A stretch of 64,000 bases of DNA from Clostridium carboxidivorans P7 (GCF_001038625.1 NZ_CP011803.1:372001-436000); one strand, 5' to 3'; shown: positions 19,279 through 28,182, counted from the first letter of the stretch. The notes: a model not told the origin generated them from the letters alone. Translations and numbers: made by a program.

Positions 19279-20172
19279 CTAGTCCTGAGCTTTATTATTA
19301 AAAGCAAGTTTAGCAAAATAGTCAATGGTAAATTGACGAAATAACCGTGCTGCCTTGGGAAGATATCGTTCTGCTTTATATGTTAGCGATATAGTACGCC
19401 TACATACAGGTTCTTCTATATGTAAAAGGACCATAGAAGAACCTGTAGAACCTCCCCAGGATACAGCAGGAATGAATGCTACACCTTGACCAGCTCTTAT
19501 TAAACCACGTACAGTTGCTGGATCATCACTTTCGAAAATGACATGGGGAGTAAATCCTGCATAGCTGCAAAAAGTGTCAGTTATTTCTCTAAGTTTTTTA
19601 CCACGTCTTAAACTTATAAAACCATCATTAGCAACTTCAGTTAGCTTTATACTGCTTCGTTTAGCTAAAGGATGTTCTATTGGTACTGCTAAAAAAATTT
19701 CTTCAGTTATTAAAGGTATACTGTCAATATCATTTAATTTTACAGGTGAAGATGATATGCATAAATCGAAGTCAGGTCGTGTTATTGAGTTTGAAAAATG
19801 CTGAATAAGATTAAAATTTATATGTGGATACTGTTTGCAAAATGAACTTAAAAGATCAGGAAGAAGATTGGAGGCTGCAAGAACTGCTAGTTTAACATCT
19901 CCAAAGGTTTTTCCGGATAAGTCATTAAGTTCGTGCCTCCCATCTTCTAATGCTGCTAGTGCTTGATCTACTCTCCTTAAAAAGGCCTTACCATATTGAT
20001 TTAAATATATGTATTTTCCACGTCTATCAAATAATAAAACACCCAGATCTTTTTCTAAAAGAGAAATAGTCTTGCTAAGGGATGGTTGAGGAATACGAAG
20101 TTGTTCTGCTGCCCTTGACATATGCTCAAGATGGGCTACTGTTTGAAAATATCTAAGTTGCAATAATTCCAT
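19279..20172 (-). CDS. mdcR: LysR-family regulator, probable malonate operon activator
   Basis: The 297-residue protein has an N-terminal winged HTH (LQLRYFQTVAHLEHMSRAAEQLRIPQ... SLLEKDLGVLLFDR) and a C-terminal substrate-binding domain typical of LysR regulators. It is transcribed divergently from mdcA with 113 bases between them, the standard layout for a LysR activator and its target. Malonate decarboxylase operons of Klebsiella and others carry a LysR regulator (MdcR), so malonate or malonyl-ACP is the likely effector. The symbol is inferred from context, not from diagnostic residues. Confidence 0.8.
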   Translation of the reverse strand: MELLQLRYFQTVAHLEHMSRAAEQLRIPQPSLSKTISLLEKDLGVLLFDRRGKYIYLNQYGKAFLRRVDQALAALEDGRHELNDLSGKTFGDVKLAVLAASNLLPDLLSSFCKQYPHINFNLIQHFSNSITRPDFDLCISSSPVKLNDIDSIPLITEEIFLAVPIEHPLAKRSSIKLTEVANDGFISLRRGKKLREITDTFCSYAGFTPHVIFESDDPATVRGLIRAGQGVAFIPAVSWGGSTGSSMVLLHIEEPVCRRTISLTYKAERYLPKAARLFRQFTIDYFAKLAFNNKAQD

Positions 20173-20186
20173 AACTTTATCCTTCC

Positions 20187-20202
20187 ATACATTTAAATGT
20201 AT
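20187..20202. promoter_or_regulatory. 16-bp palindrome in the mdcR-mdcA intergenic region
   Basis: ATACATTTAAATGTAT is a perfect palindrome 15-30 bases upstream of the regulator start. It has the T-N11-A form expected for a LysR site and could be the autoregulatory site. A weak promoter toward mdcA (TTAGAC at 20225, TATAAT at 20250, 19-base spacer) lies beyond it. Confidence 0.45.
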
Positions 20203-20285
20203 ATATATTATACATAATTATATATTAGACGTTATATATATATCAAGTTTATAATGAAATAAACAAGAAAATGGAGGAATAAATC

Positions 20286-21947
20286 ATGAATCAATCTAGT
20301 TTAAATGTTGGTTCACAACGTTCATGGACTACTCGACGTGATAAAAAGGCAGGCCAAATTGCCAAAGTACAAAAGTTAGTAAATGGGCGAGTTATACCAA
20401 CAGAAAAAATTGTAGAAGTTCTTGAAACACTTATAACATCAGGGGATTGTGTGGCTTTAGAAGGAGATAATCAAAAACAAGCATCCTTCCTTTCAAATGC
20501 ACTTAATAATGTAAATCCGGATAAAGTTAATAATTTACATATGGTTATGTCAAGTGTATCCAGGCCAGAGCATCTTGATATCTTTGAAAAAGGGATTGCA
20601 AAAAAATTGGACTTTTCTTATGCAGGATCTCAAAGTCTTCGTATGGCTCAAGCCATTGAAGACAACATTGTGGAGGTTGGAGCAATTCATACTTATCTTG
20701 AATTGTATGGAAGATTATTTGTTGATCTTACACCAAACATAGCCTTGGTTGCAGCAGATAAAGCAGATGCTAGTGGTAATCTTTATACTGGAGCTAATAC
20801 AGAAGAAACACCAACTATTGTTGAAGCTACAGCATTCCGTGATGGAATTGTAATTGCTCAAGTTAATGAATTAGTTGATGAAGTACCTAGGGTAGATATA
20901 CCAGGTTCATGGGTAGATTTTGTTGTAGTATCCGACAAGCCATATCAATTGGAGGCATTATTTACAAGAGATCCTAGACAGATTACAGAAATGCATATTC
21001 TTATGGCTATGATGGCTATTCGTGGAGTATATGAAAAACATAATGTACAATCTCTTAATCATGGGGTAGGTTTTAATACAGCAGCAATAGAATTACTTCT
21101 TCCTACTTATGGTGAATCACTTGGACTAAAGGGTAAGATATGCAAAAACTGGACTCTTAATCCACATCCAACATTAATTCCAGCTATAGAGAGTGGATGG
21201 GTGGAAAGTGTGCATTGCTTTGGTGGAGAAGTAGGCATGGAAAAGTATGTTGCAGCAAGACCAGATATATTCTTTACAGGTAGAGATGGAAGTCTTCGTT
21301 CAAATCGTGCAATGTGTCAGGTTGCTGGGCAATATGCAGTAGATGCATTTGTTGGATCTACGCTTCAAATGGATGCTGATGGTCATTCTTCAACAGTTAC
21401 ACTTGGAAGACTTGCAGGTTATGGAGGAGCTCCTAATATGGGCTCAGATCCCCATGGAAGAAGGCATGCTACAGATGCTTGGCTAAACATGATAACAGAA
21501 GAAAGTTCAATTGCTCGTGGTAGAAAATTAGTGGTTCAAATGGTTGAAACCTTTCAACAGGGCAATAAACCTGTATTTGTAGAATCATTGGATGCAATTA
21601 AAGTAGGAAAAGATGCTAAGTTACCAATTGCACCAGTTATGGTATATGGTGATGATGTAACCCACGTAGTAACTGAAGAAGGAATTGCTTATTTGTATAA
21701 AGCTCAGAATTTAGAAGAACGCCGTCAAGCATTGACTGCTGTTGCTGGAGTAACTCCAATTGGACAGAGAAATGATCCGGAGGTTACAGAAAAATTGAGA
21801 AAAGCTGGAGTAATAGCTTTCCCAGAAGATCTTAAAATAAAACGTACCGATGCTAAACGTTCTTTACTTGCAGCAAGGAGTATTGATGATCTTGTAGATT
21901 GGTCTTCAGGCTTATATGAACCACCAGCTAAATTCCAGAGTTGGTAA
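20286..21947 (+). CDS. mdcA: Malonate decarboxylase alpha subunit (acetyl-ACP:malonate ACP transferase)
   Basis: The 553-residue protein starts with WTTRRDKK and contains the MdcA blocks HNVQSLNHGVGFNTAAIELLLPTYGE, GKICKNWTLNPHPTLIPAIESGWV and DPHGRRHATDAWLNM. It is related to CoA/ACP transferases. It exchanges acetyl for malonyl on the acyl carrier protein MdcC in biotin-independent malonate decarboxylation (malonate to acetate and CO2). The length equals the usual ~550 residues. GGAGG lies 9 bases before the ATG. It is the first gene of the mdcA-C-D/E-G-H operon. Confidence 0.95.
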   Translation: MNQSSLNVGSQRSWTTRRDKKAGQIAKVQKLVNGRVIPTEKIVEVLETLITSGDCVALEGDNQKQASFLSNALNNVNPDKVNNLHMVMSSVSRPEHLDIFEKGIAKKLDFSYAGSQSLRMAQAIEDNIVEVGAIHTYLELYGRLFVDLTPNIALVAADKADASGNLYTGANTEETPTIVEATAFRDGIVIAQVNELVDEVPRVDIPGSWVDFVVVSDKPYQLEALFTRDPRQITEMHILMAMMAIRGVYEKHNVQSLNHGVGFNTAAIELLLPTYGESLGLKGKICKNWTLNPHPTLIPAIESGWVESVHCFGGEVGMEKYVAARPDIFFTGRDGSLRSNRAMCQVAGQYAVDAFVGSTLQMDADGHSSTVTLGRLAGYGGAPNMGSDPHGRRHATDAWLNMITEESSIARGRKLVVQMVETFQQGNKPVFVESLDAIKVGKDAKLPIAPVMVYGDDVTHVVTEEGIAYLYKAQNLEERRQALTAVAGVTPIGQRNDPEVTEKLRKAGVIAFPEDLKIKRTDAKRSLLAARSIDDLVDWSSGLYEPPAKFQSW

Positions 21948-22009
21948 GATGATGATAAATTAGCGTTTTTATATTAAATTAAAAGATTAAGATTTGGAGG
22001 TAGCTTAAC

Positions 22010-22318
22010 ATGGAGAAATTAACCTTTGAATATTCTGCAACAAAGTCTGTACCTAAGCGTGCATATGTTGGAGTAGTAGGTTCCGGGGATTTAGAAATTT
22101 TGCTAGAGCCAATAAAAGAAAAAAAGGCTTATGTTGTAGTAAGAACTAGATTTGATGGATTTGAACAGATATGGAAAGATATATTAGATAAATTTTTTCA
22201 AGCCAACGATATTGCTGCAAAGATTGAAATTAATGATTTTGGTGCAACACCAGGTATGGTTACAATGAGATTATTACAAGCTTTGGAGGTGAGCAATGAT
22301 GATAAGGCTCAAAGATAG
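22010..22318 (+). CDS. mdcC: Malonate decarboxylase acyl carrier protein
   Basis: The 102-residue protein is the normal size for MdcC. VGSGDLEILLEP near the N-terminus contains Ser25, the expected attachment site of the 2'-(5''-triphosphoribosyl)-3'-dephospho-CoA prosthetic group that carries acetyl and malonyl. TTTGGAGG precedes the ATG. Its end overlaps the start of the beta/gamma gene by 23 bases, so translation is coupled. Confidence 0.93.
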   Translation: MEKLTFEYSATKSVPKRAYVGVVGSGDLEILLEPIKEKKAYVVVRTRFDGFEQIWKDILDKFFQANDIAAKIEINDFGATPGMVTMRLLQALEVSNDDKAQR

Positions 22319-23996
22319 TTTTGTAGAACTTGGAGCACGTGATCGTGTAAAAGCATTACTTGATGAAGGAACTTTTAGAGAACTGCTTGGACCATTTGAA
22401 AGATTTGAATCACCGCACCTAGAACCACAGGGTATAGTGCCGCAATGTGATGACGGAGTTGTAGTGGCTCGCGGAACAATTTTAGGCGAAAGAGCAGTTG
22501 TTATTTCTATAGAAGGTGCCTTTCAGGGCGGCGGTATTGGTGAAGTTTCAGGAGCAAAGATTGCTGGAGCGTTGGAAATAGCAGTTAGTGATAATAAAAG
22601 AGGTGTAAAAACTAATGCAGTAATAGTACTTGACAGTGGTGGAGTTAGACTTCAAGAAGCTAATTATGGACTATTATCAATTTCTGAAATTCAGTCTGCA
22701 ATTGTTGCATTACGTAATTATGTACCTGTAATTGGTGTTATACCAGGAAAAATAGGATGCTTTGGTGGAATGTCCATGACAGCAGGTTTATTTAGTAAAA
22801 TCATTATTACTCGCGAAGGAAGAATGACACTAAATGGACCTGAAGTTATTGAACAAGAAGCAGGAGTGGCTGAATTTGATTCCAGTGATAAAAAACTTAT
22901 CTGGAATACTATAGGTGGAGCTCAGCGTCAAGCAATAGGACTTGCTGATGTACTTGCTGAAGATGATATTACTGATATTGTTGAAGCAGTTAAAGCTGTG
23001 GTAAAGGAAGGAAAACCTTCTAAACTTAGAAGCAAACAAATAAATCTATATCTTTCGCGTATTAATGCGGTTGATACAACTAAGCCTTTAAACCCAATAG
23101 AAGTTCGTAAAATGTGGGGAAAGGAGTGTACTTCAGAAGAAGTTGAGAATGTAAAAATACAAAAAGTTGAACAAAATGAAAAAGTAATGAGCAGAGGAAG
23201 AATGTGGTTTGAAAAGTTGACAGGCATAGAAAATCTAAAGGTAGGAGATGTACCATCAATATTATGTGCTGATGTTAAGTTAGGGGATGAACTAGTTCGT
23301 TATATTGCTGTAGTACCTAATCCAAACAGCCGTTTTCCAAGAGCCCGCAAAGGAGAGGTTGGACTCGAAGAAGGTTGGACTATTGCTAAGTATGTAAGAG
23401 AAGCAATGGAAGAAGATGCAGATAAAGAAAAGAAACGTCCAATAATTGCAGTTGTAGACGTACCAAGTCAGGCTTATGGATATAAAGAAGAATTACTTGG
23501 TATATTTCAGTCTTGTGCAGGAGCTGTAGATGCTTATGCTACAGCAAGATATGCTGGTCACCCGATTGTTTCTTTACTAGTTGGACCATCTATATCAGGA
23601 GCATTTTTAACACATGGATATCAAGCAAATAGACTTATTGCACTAGATGATCCAGGAGTATTGGTACATGCTATGTCAAAACAATCTGCTGCTAGAATTA
23701 CTAAGCGTACTGTGGAAGAACTTGATGAAGCAGCTAAAAAAGTTCCTTCTATGGCTTATGATATAGGCTCATATTCTACACTAGGAACCTTAGAGGAATT
23801 AGTAAGTGGAATTAATGCTGCAGAACCAAAAGCAGAAGATGTTGAAAACATAAAAGAAAAGTTATCTAAAGCTATAGAAGTAACTCGTACTTCTGGAATT
23901 AGAGATTTAAGTAACCGTCTTACTTCAGAAAAGGCCCTTGTAGGAAGAGCTGCTGGAATTAAAGTTCGTAATAGGTTGAAAGAAGAATGGGATTAA
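22296..23996 (+). CDS. mdcD: Malonate decarboxylase beta-gamma fusion (malonyl-ACP decarboxylase)
   Basis: The 566-residue protein combines two subunits that are usually separate. Residues 1 to about 285 are MdcD (beta: GVVVARGTILGERAVVISIEGAFQGG and IPGKIGCFGGMSMTAG, crotonase-fold carboxyltransferase). Residues about 300-566 are MdcE (gamma: SRGRMWFEKLTG, VVDVPSQAYGYKEELLGI, VSLLVGPSISGAFLTHGYQANRLIALDDPG). They are joined by a charged linker VENVKIQKVEQNEK. The complex decarboxylates malonyl-ACP to acetyl-ACP without biotin. GGAGGTGAG precedes ATGATG. It overlaps mdcC by 23 bases and mdcG by 10. There is no stop codon or frameshift between the halves, so the fusion is genuine in this sequence. 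Confidence 0.93.
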   Translation: MMIRLKDSFVELGARDRVKALLDEGTFRELLGPFERFESPHLEPQGIVPQCDDGVVVARGTILGERAVVISIEGAFQGGGIGEVSGAKIAGALEIAVSDNKRGVKTNAVIVLDSGGVRLQEANYGLLSISEIQSAIVALRNYVPVIGVIPGKIGCFGGMSMTAGLFSKIIITREGRMTLNGPEVIEQEAGVAEFDSSDKKLIWNTIGGAQRQAIGLADVLAEDDITDIVEAVKAVVKEGKPSKLRSKQINLYLSRINAVDTTKPLNPIEVRKMWGKECTSEEVENVKIQKVEQNEKVMSRGRMWFEKLTGIENLKVGDVPSILCADVKLGDELVRYIAVVPNPNSRFPRARKGEVGLEEGWTIAKYVREAMEEDADKEKKRPIIAVVDVPSQAYGYKEELLGIFQSCAGAVDAYATARYAGHPIVSLLVGPSISGAFLTHGYQANRLIALDDPGVLVHAMSKQSAARITKRTVEELDEAAKKVPSMAYDIGSYSTLGTLEELVSGINAAEPKAEDVENIKEKLSKAIEVTRTSGIRDLSNRLTSEKALVGRAAGIKVRNRLKEEWD

Positions 23997-24628
23997 AGGT
24001 TAACGATTTATTAAAGATTAATGATGTAAGTGATCTTATTGGAGATTTTACGGATGCTTTATGGATTAATGAAGCAGTAAAACGGGCACCATTTGTGGTG
24101 GTGCGCCGTGCTCCATTAATAAATGATGTGGTTCCAGTAGGAATACGTGGTACTAATAGAAGTGAGCGATGTGCTGCCACTATTTTGTGCAGCAGTATAG
24201 TTGCAAACATAATGCCTGAACAATTAACAGAAGGTAAGCTGTGGAGGACTAATAAACATATAAGAGAAACACACATATTTAAAACGCTAGAAATTGTAGA
24301 CAGTATATTAGAAGGTTATGGTATGGTTTGGGGACCTACAGGCAGTGTTGGATTTGAATTGGCTAGCGGAATAGAGACTGTAACTGATACTAGTGATCTA
24401 GATATTATTATTAGAGCAGAAAGTTTTTTATCTGTTAAAACAGCTCGAGATATTATAGAGGAGTTATCAAAAGTGACTGCTAAGATGGATATACAGCTTG
24501 AAACACCAAAAGGGAGTATGGCTCTAGCTGAATATGCAAGGGGTAATAGTCCTGTTTTAGTTAGAACTTTTAATGGACCTAAATTAGTTAAAAATCCATG
24601 GTATGAAGATGAAATTTTGGAGGGATAG
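23987..24628 (+). CDS. mdcG: Malonate decarboxylase holo-ACP synthase
   Basis: The 213-residue protein is of the phosphoribosyl-dephospho-CoA transferase family. WGPTGSVGFELASG and TSDLDIIIRA form the nucleotidyltransferase-type G-S plus D-x-D metal site. It transfers the prosthetic group precursor to Ser25 of MdcC. The start overlaps the preceding gene by 10 bases and has no strong ribosome site of its own, so it is probably coupled. The partner MdcB, which makes the precursor, is not encoded in this window. Confidence 0.9.
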   Translation: MGLKVNDLLKINDVSDLIGDFTDALWINEAVKRAPFVVVRRAPLINDVVPVGIRGTNRSERCAATILCSSIVANIMPEQLTEGKLWRTNKHIRETHIFKTLEIVDSILEGYGMVWGPTGSVGFELASGIETVTDTSDLDIIIRAESFLSVKTARDIIEELSKVTAKMDIQLETPKGSMALAEYARGNSPVLVRTFNGPKLVKNPWYEDEILEG

Positions 24629-24629
24629 T

Positions 24630-25559
24630 ATGAGTGCTGCATTTTTATTTCCAGGTCAAGGTTCACAAGAGCCGGGTATGCTACATGAACTGCCTGAGCA
24701 CCCAATGATAAGCAAAACAATCGAAGAAGCAAGCTCGCTTTTAGGGAGAGATGTACTTTTGCTAGATACTAAAGAAGCACTTTCCTCTACTATTGCAGTT
24801 CAGCTATCCCTACTTATTTCTGGTGTGGCAATAGCTAGAACACTAAAATCTGAAGGAGTGGTTCCTGATATAGTTGCAGGACATTCTGTTGGATCTTTTG
24901 CAGCAGCAGTTGTATCTGGTGCATTGGATTTTAGAGATGCATTGTCAGTAGTTGAACTTAGAGGAAAACTTATGGAGAATAGTTATCCTAAAGGTTATGG
25001 TATGGGAGTTATTCTTGGTCTTGATGAACTACGAGTAAGTTCTTTAGTAGATAAGGTAAATACAGCAGCTTCACCAGTTTTCATCGCAAACCTGAATGCT
25101 CGGGATCAAATCACAATTGCAGGTAGTCTTTCAGCAATTGAAGCAGTATTTGTCTTGGCACTTTCTGCAGGAGCACATAAGGCTAAGCTTTTAAAGGTTA
25201 GTGTACCCTCACATTGTAGGCTTCTTAAAAATGTCTCTGATGAAATAGCAAGCAAAATAGCTAGCATAGATTTGAAAGCCCCAAGGATATTATTTGTAGG
25301 TAATTGCAGAGCAAGGGTGCTTCGAAAAGGTGAAGAAATTGGACAGGACCTTTCAATTGGAGTTGCAAATCCAGTTCGATGGCATGATGCTGCTACATCA
25401 ATGTTTGAACGTGGTGTTAGATTATTTGTAGAGCTTGGTCCAGGACAGACACTCACTAACATGGCAAAGAAAGCTTTTCCAGATGCCAGATGCATTTCTG
25501 CACTGAATAGTGGAATTGAATCTACTTGCATTCTTATGAAACGGGAAAGTGATAGGTAA
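24630..25559 (+). CDS. mdcH: Malonyl-CoA:ACP transacylase of malonate decarboxylase
   Basis: The FabD-like acyltransferase has about 309 residues. FLFPGQGSQEPGML is at the N-terminus, the nucleophile elbow GHSVGSFAA is at about residue 90, and the catalytic-His region VPSHCRLL lies further on. It primes MdcC with malonyl groups from malonyl-CoA. An in-frame ATG 27 bases upstream exists, but GGAGGG directly precedes the ATG at 24630, one base after the mdcG stop. It is the last gene of the operon; no terminator hairpin is obvious before 25738. Confidence 0.9.
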   Translation: MSAAFLFPGQGSQEPGMLHELPEHPMISKTIEEASSLLGRDVLLLDTKEALSSTIAVQLSLLISGVAIARTLKSEGVVPDIVAGHSVGSFAAAVVSGALDFRDALSVVELRGKLMENSYPKGYGMGVILGLDELRVSSLVDKVNTAASPVFIANLNARDQITIAGSLSAIEAVFVLALSAGAHKAKLLKVSVPSHCRLLKNVSDEIASKIASIDLKAPRILFVGNCRARVLRKGEEIGQDLSIGVANPVRWHDAATSMFERGVRLFVELGPGQTLTNMAKKAFPDARCISALNSGIESTCILMKRESDR

Positions 25560-25737
25560 GTTTGTTAAATTATCCTTTTACATATGTATACATATATACC
25601 ATGTATGTTGATATTTACCGCGATGTGGTATAAAATTTAAATAATTGATAATTTTTCAAAACTGAGTTGATAATGTTAGAAAATAAGGATGGATTCTATT
25701 AAATGTTACAACTACATGATTCAAGGGGGATAATATT

Positions 25738-26511
25738 ATGGATACTACTATTAATGAGTCACAGCTGCTTTTAAGTAATGAATTAAAAAAATTGGAACAT
25801 AAAAAAACAAAATATGTTGAGGATGAAAAACAGTATTTTCAAGGTAAAAATAATTTTACAAAGGATAATGATGCTTTGAATTTTATAAAAAGTGATAATT
25901 TTAAAAGATTATGTATTGCTGCGTATTGCAATTTAGATAATAGCTTTTCGTATATTATGTATAATTATGAAAATCATAATGGTGTTTGGTGTACGGCACA
26001 AAGTGAACCTGAATTATTTGATAACAATAATAGTATTATGGCGTATATTCAAGATTTAATAGGTAAATATAATTTTGAAATTATAGATTTTATTAATACT
26101 ATAGAAAGAGAAGAATATAAATCTTTTAATTTTGATTACTTTGTGGTAGATGAAACTAGTAAAGCATTGCGAGAAAAAATTCAAAGTTATTATAAATCAC
26201 AACTTTCAGATATGGTAGAAGATTGTAATGATGAAATAAGTATGAATGTTACATTTAGACCAAGTGTTCCTTATGAAAGTTGTTCAGCCTACAGACAAAA
26301 GCAGGTGAACTTTGTAGAAGAAGCAAATAAATTAAAAAAGGAACTTAAAGAGAAATTAGAAAAGTTTATTTATAAAGTACCAGATAAGTTTATAAAAGAA
26401 GAAAGTTTAGAAAAAATACAGTCCTACTACTTAATGAAATTCCAGGAAAACCATGCTGAAAATAGATCTAAGGATATATTGAAGACTGAAGAAAATGAAG
26501 TTAATGAATAA
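25738..26511 (+). CDS. Hypothetical soluble protein
   Basis: The 257-residue protein has no signal peptide or membrane segment and is strongly charged. The N-terminus (residues 1-45) and C-terminus (residues about 195-250, KLKKELKEKLEKF) are predicted coiled coils. The middle is rich in Asn, Tyr and Phe (SFSYIMYNYENHNGVWC; EIIDFINTIEREEY). I do not recognise a family. AAGGGGG precedes the ATG. It is monocistronic, between the mdc operon and a convergent exchanger gene. Base and codon use are like the neighbours. Confidence 0.6.
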   Translation: MDTTINESQLLLSNELKKLEHKKTKYVEDEKQYFQGKNNFTKDNDALNFIKSDNFKRLCIAAYCNLDNSFSYIMYNYENHNGVWCTAQSEPELFDNNNSIMAYIQDLIGKYNFEIIDFINTIEREEYKSFNFDYFVVDETSKALREKIQSYYKSQLSDMVEDCNDEISMNVTFRPSVPYESCSAYRQKQVNFVEEANKLKKELKEKLEKFIYKVPDKFIKEESLEKIQSYYLMKFQENHAENRSKDILKTEENEVNE

Positions 26512-26607
26512 AAACTCAATATATTAGTATATCAGCAGGTTCCGCCTTGATTTTAAGCGTTATAAGTCATTGTTAAATGTAATTAAATGCGTACACTTAA
26601 AGTTACT

Positions 26608-26681
26608 AGTTTGAATTTTAACTTTTATGCAGTGATGAAACACTTATCATATAGCACGGAGTAAAAGTTAAAATCCAAACT
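26608..26681. repeat. Long inverted repeat (possible MITE remnant or terminator)
   Basis: 20-bp arms AGTTTGAATTTTAACTTTTA (26608-26627) and its near-complement at 26662-26681, with one G-U mismatch and a 34-base loop. There is no T tract. It lies between two convergent genes. The length and the A/T-rich arms would fit a decayed mobile hairpin. Confidence 0.5.
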
Positions 26682-26727
26682 TCCACTGTATCCTTACATC
26701 GTATAATTTTTAAAATGTAATATAAAA

Positions 26728-27729
26728 CTATATTCCACCTTTTATATAAAATATTCCTATAATGAATACAATATATAATACAGCATTAAATGATAATCTT
26801 TTTGCTGATAAGTGATGTCTTTTTAAGGTAGTCCATATTAATAAAATTGCTGCAAAAGTTATAATTGCTGAAATCATAAGGGATTTATCAAGCATCCATG
26901 GTGTAAAAATAATACCTAATGCACTTGGTACTGTAGCTTGAATCATCATAGACCCACTAATATTTGAAAGAGCCAAATTTTCTTTACCTTGTCTTACCCA
27001 TATAACAGCATTTAAAGTTTCTGGTAATTCTGTTGCTACTGGACTCAATAGTAAAGAAACCATGTGAGGTGGAATTCCAAGGGAAACACTTAAAGCACTC
27101 AAATTGTGTACAAACATTTGTGATCCAATAAAAATAAATATAAGTGATCCTATAGTTTGAACTAAAATTAAGGATTTTTTAGGATTTTCACTTTTAGGAC
27201 TGAATTTCAATGGTTCCAGTTCTCCAGCAACTTCCACATTGTCACTACTCATTTCTCTATAAAAGTAAACTCCATAAGCTACTAGAAATAAAAATCCCAG
27301 CCAAGGTTTTATTGCAAAGGCTATAAGGCCTAATCCAATCTTAAATACAAAAATGCACATAAACCAGACTTGATCTCTTGCTAGTTTCTTGCCATCAAAT
27401 TTAATATGATCACCAGCCTTTCTCCTGCCGCTGAACATAACTATACTAATTCCAACAACAGCATAGGCAATTGTGCTTAAAACCAGAGGACCACCTAAAG
27501 CTGCTCCAATACCAATATCCTTTTGACTTGAACTTGCTCCAAATACTACAGCTATGAATGTAACAATACTTTCAGGTAATGCTGTACCAAAGGCTGCTAA
27601 AACTGAACCTACCGCACTTTGAGAAATATTAAAGGCTTTACCTACCCATTCAATTCCATTTACAAACAGTTCACAACTAAAGTAAATTAAAAGTGCTGCA
27701 GCAACCATTACTAAAATAGTTATTATCAT
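26728..27729 (-). CDS. Na+/Ca2+-type cation exchanger (CaCA family)
   Basis: The 333-residue membrane protein has about ten TM segments in two inverted alpha-repeats. The first contains AAFGTALPESIVTF and the second SPVATELPETLNAVIW, the G/S-T-x-x-P-E cation site of CaCA exchangers. A hydrophilic loop (residues about 140-180) separates the halves. Such proteins export Ca2+ or related divalent cations in exchange for H+ or Na+. The mRNA leader holds a yybP-ykoY riboswitch, which senses Mn2+, so Mn2+ export or Mn2+-linked Ca2+ homeostasis is likely. GGAGGAG lies 7 bases before the ATG. Confidence 0.88.
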   Translation of the reverse strand: MIITILVMVAAALLIYFSCELFVNGIEWVGKAFNISQSAVGSVLAAFGTALPESIVTFIAVVFGASSSQKDIGIGAALGGPLVLSTIAYAVVGISIVMFSGRRKAGDHIKFDGKKLARDQVWFMCIFVFKIGLGLIAFAIKPWLGFLFLVAYGVYFYREMSSDNVEVAGELEPLKFSPKSENPKKSLILVQTIGSLIFIFIGSQMFVHNLSALSVSLGIPPHMVSLLLSPVATELPETLNAVIWVRQGKENLALSNISGSMMIQATVPSALGIIFTPWMLDKSLMISAIITFAAILLIWTTLKRHHLSAKRLSFNAVLYIVFIIGIFYIKGGI

Positions 27730-27747
27730 CTTTTCTCCTCCTCAAGG

Positions 27748-27794
27748 TAAAAAATAAAAGACCTTTGGCGTATTAAAAAAACACGCCAAAAGTC
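27748..27794 (-). terminator. Riboswitch-controlled intrinsic terminator
   Basis: On the minus strand GACTTTTGGCGTG pairs with TACGCCAAAGGTC, followed by TTTTATTTTTT. The left arm shares GACTTTT with the closing stem of the aptamer, so aptamer and terminator are mutually exclusive. Confidence 0.8.
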
Positions 27795-27869
27795 TCGTTT
27801 CGCATTTTGCGGATACTGCCAGGTTTATCACCAATATGTTGACAATATCTATCAAACTACTCCCTTTTG
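27788..27869 (-). ncRNA. yybP-ykoY (manganese) riboswitch aptamer
   Basis: Read on the minus strand, the leader begins AAAAGGGAGTAG and contains GTCAACATAT, ACCTGGC and a GCGAAACGAGACTTTT end. These are the hallmarks of the yybP-ykoY family: the GGGGAGUAG-type loop, the facing loop with an A-rich segment, and a P1 stem AAAAG/CTTTT. The 3' strand of P1 is the 5' arm of the terminator at 27748-27794. The predicted logic is therefore that metal binding stabilises P1, prevents termination and turns on the exchanger. Recognised by eye, not by a covariance model. Confidence 0.8.
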
Positions 27870-27969
27870 TAAATATGTATTTATACATTATATTTATAAA
27901 GTATACTAAATTCGTTTTATGATGTCAACAAGCTAGTTTTACTTTTGAAATTTTTATAAAACATCAATG

Positions 27970-28182
27970 TTAATCTTCATCATCCTGCAATTCATTCATC
28001 TCATTTACTATTTCTCTTTTTTTATCTAAGTTATCGTTAGTTTCCATACCTTGATTGTTCATTTGTGTTAACTCATTTATAGGTGATATTGCAAAACTAA
28101 ATGCACCCATAGAAGCTGCTTCAGCAATAGAATTTTGAAAATAGTTTTCAAAGCTATCTAAGTCCCTTGTATCCTTTGACAT
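27970..28182 (-). CDS. Small acidic hypothetical protein
   Basis: 70 residues, acidic (ends in NEMNELQDDED), with a short hydrophobic patch SMGAFSFAISPI. AAGAGGTGAG lies 5 bases before the ATG, which supports real translation. It has no recognised family. It stands alone between the exchanger's riboswitch leader and the divergent ABC exporter genes. Confidence 0.55.
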   Translation of the reverse strand: MSKDTRDLDSFENYFQNSIAEAASMGAFSFAISPINELTQMNNQGMETNDNLDKKREIVNEMNELQDDED

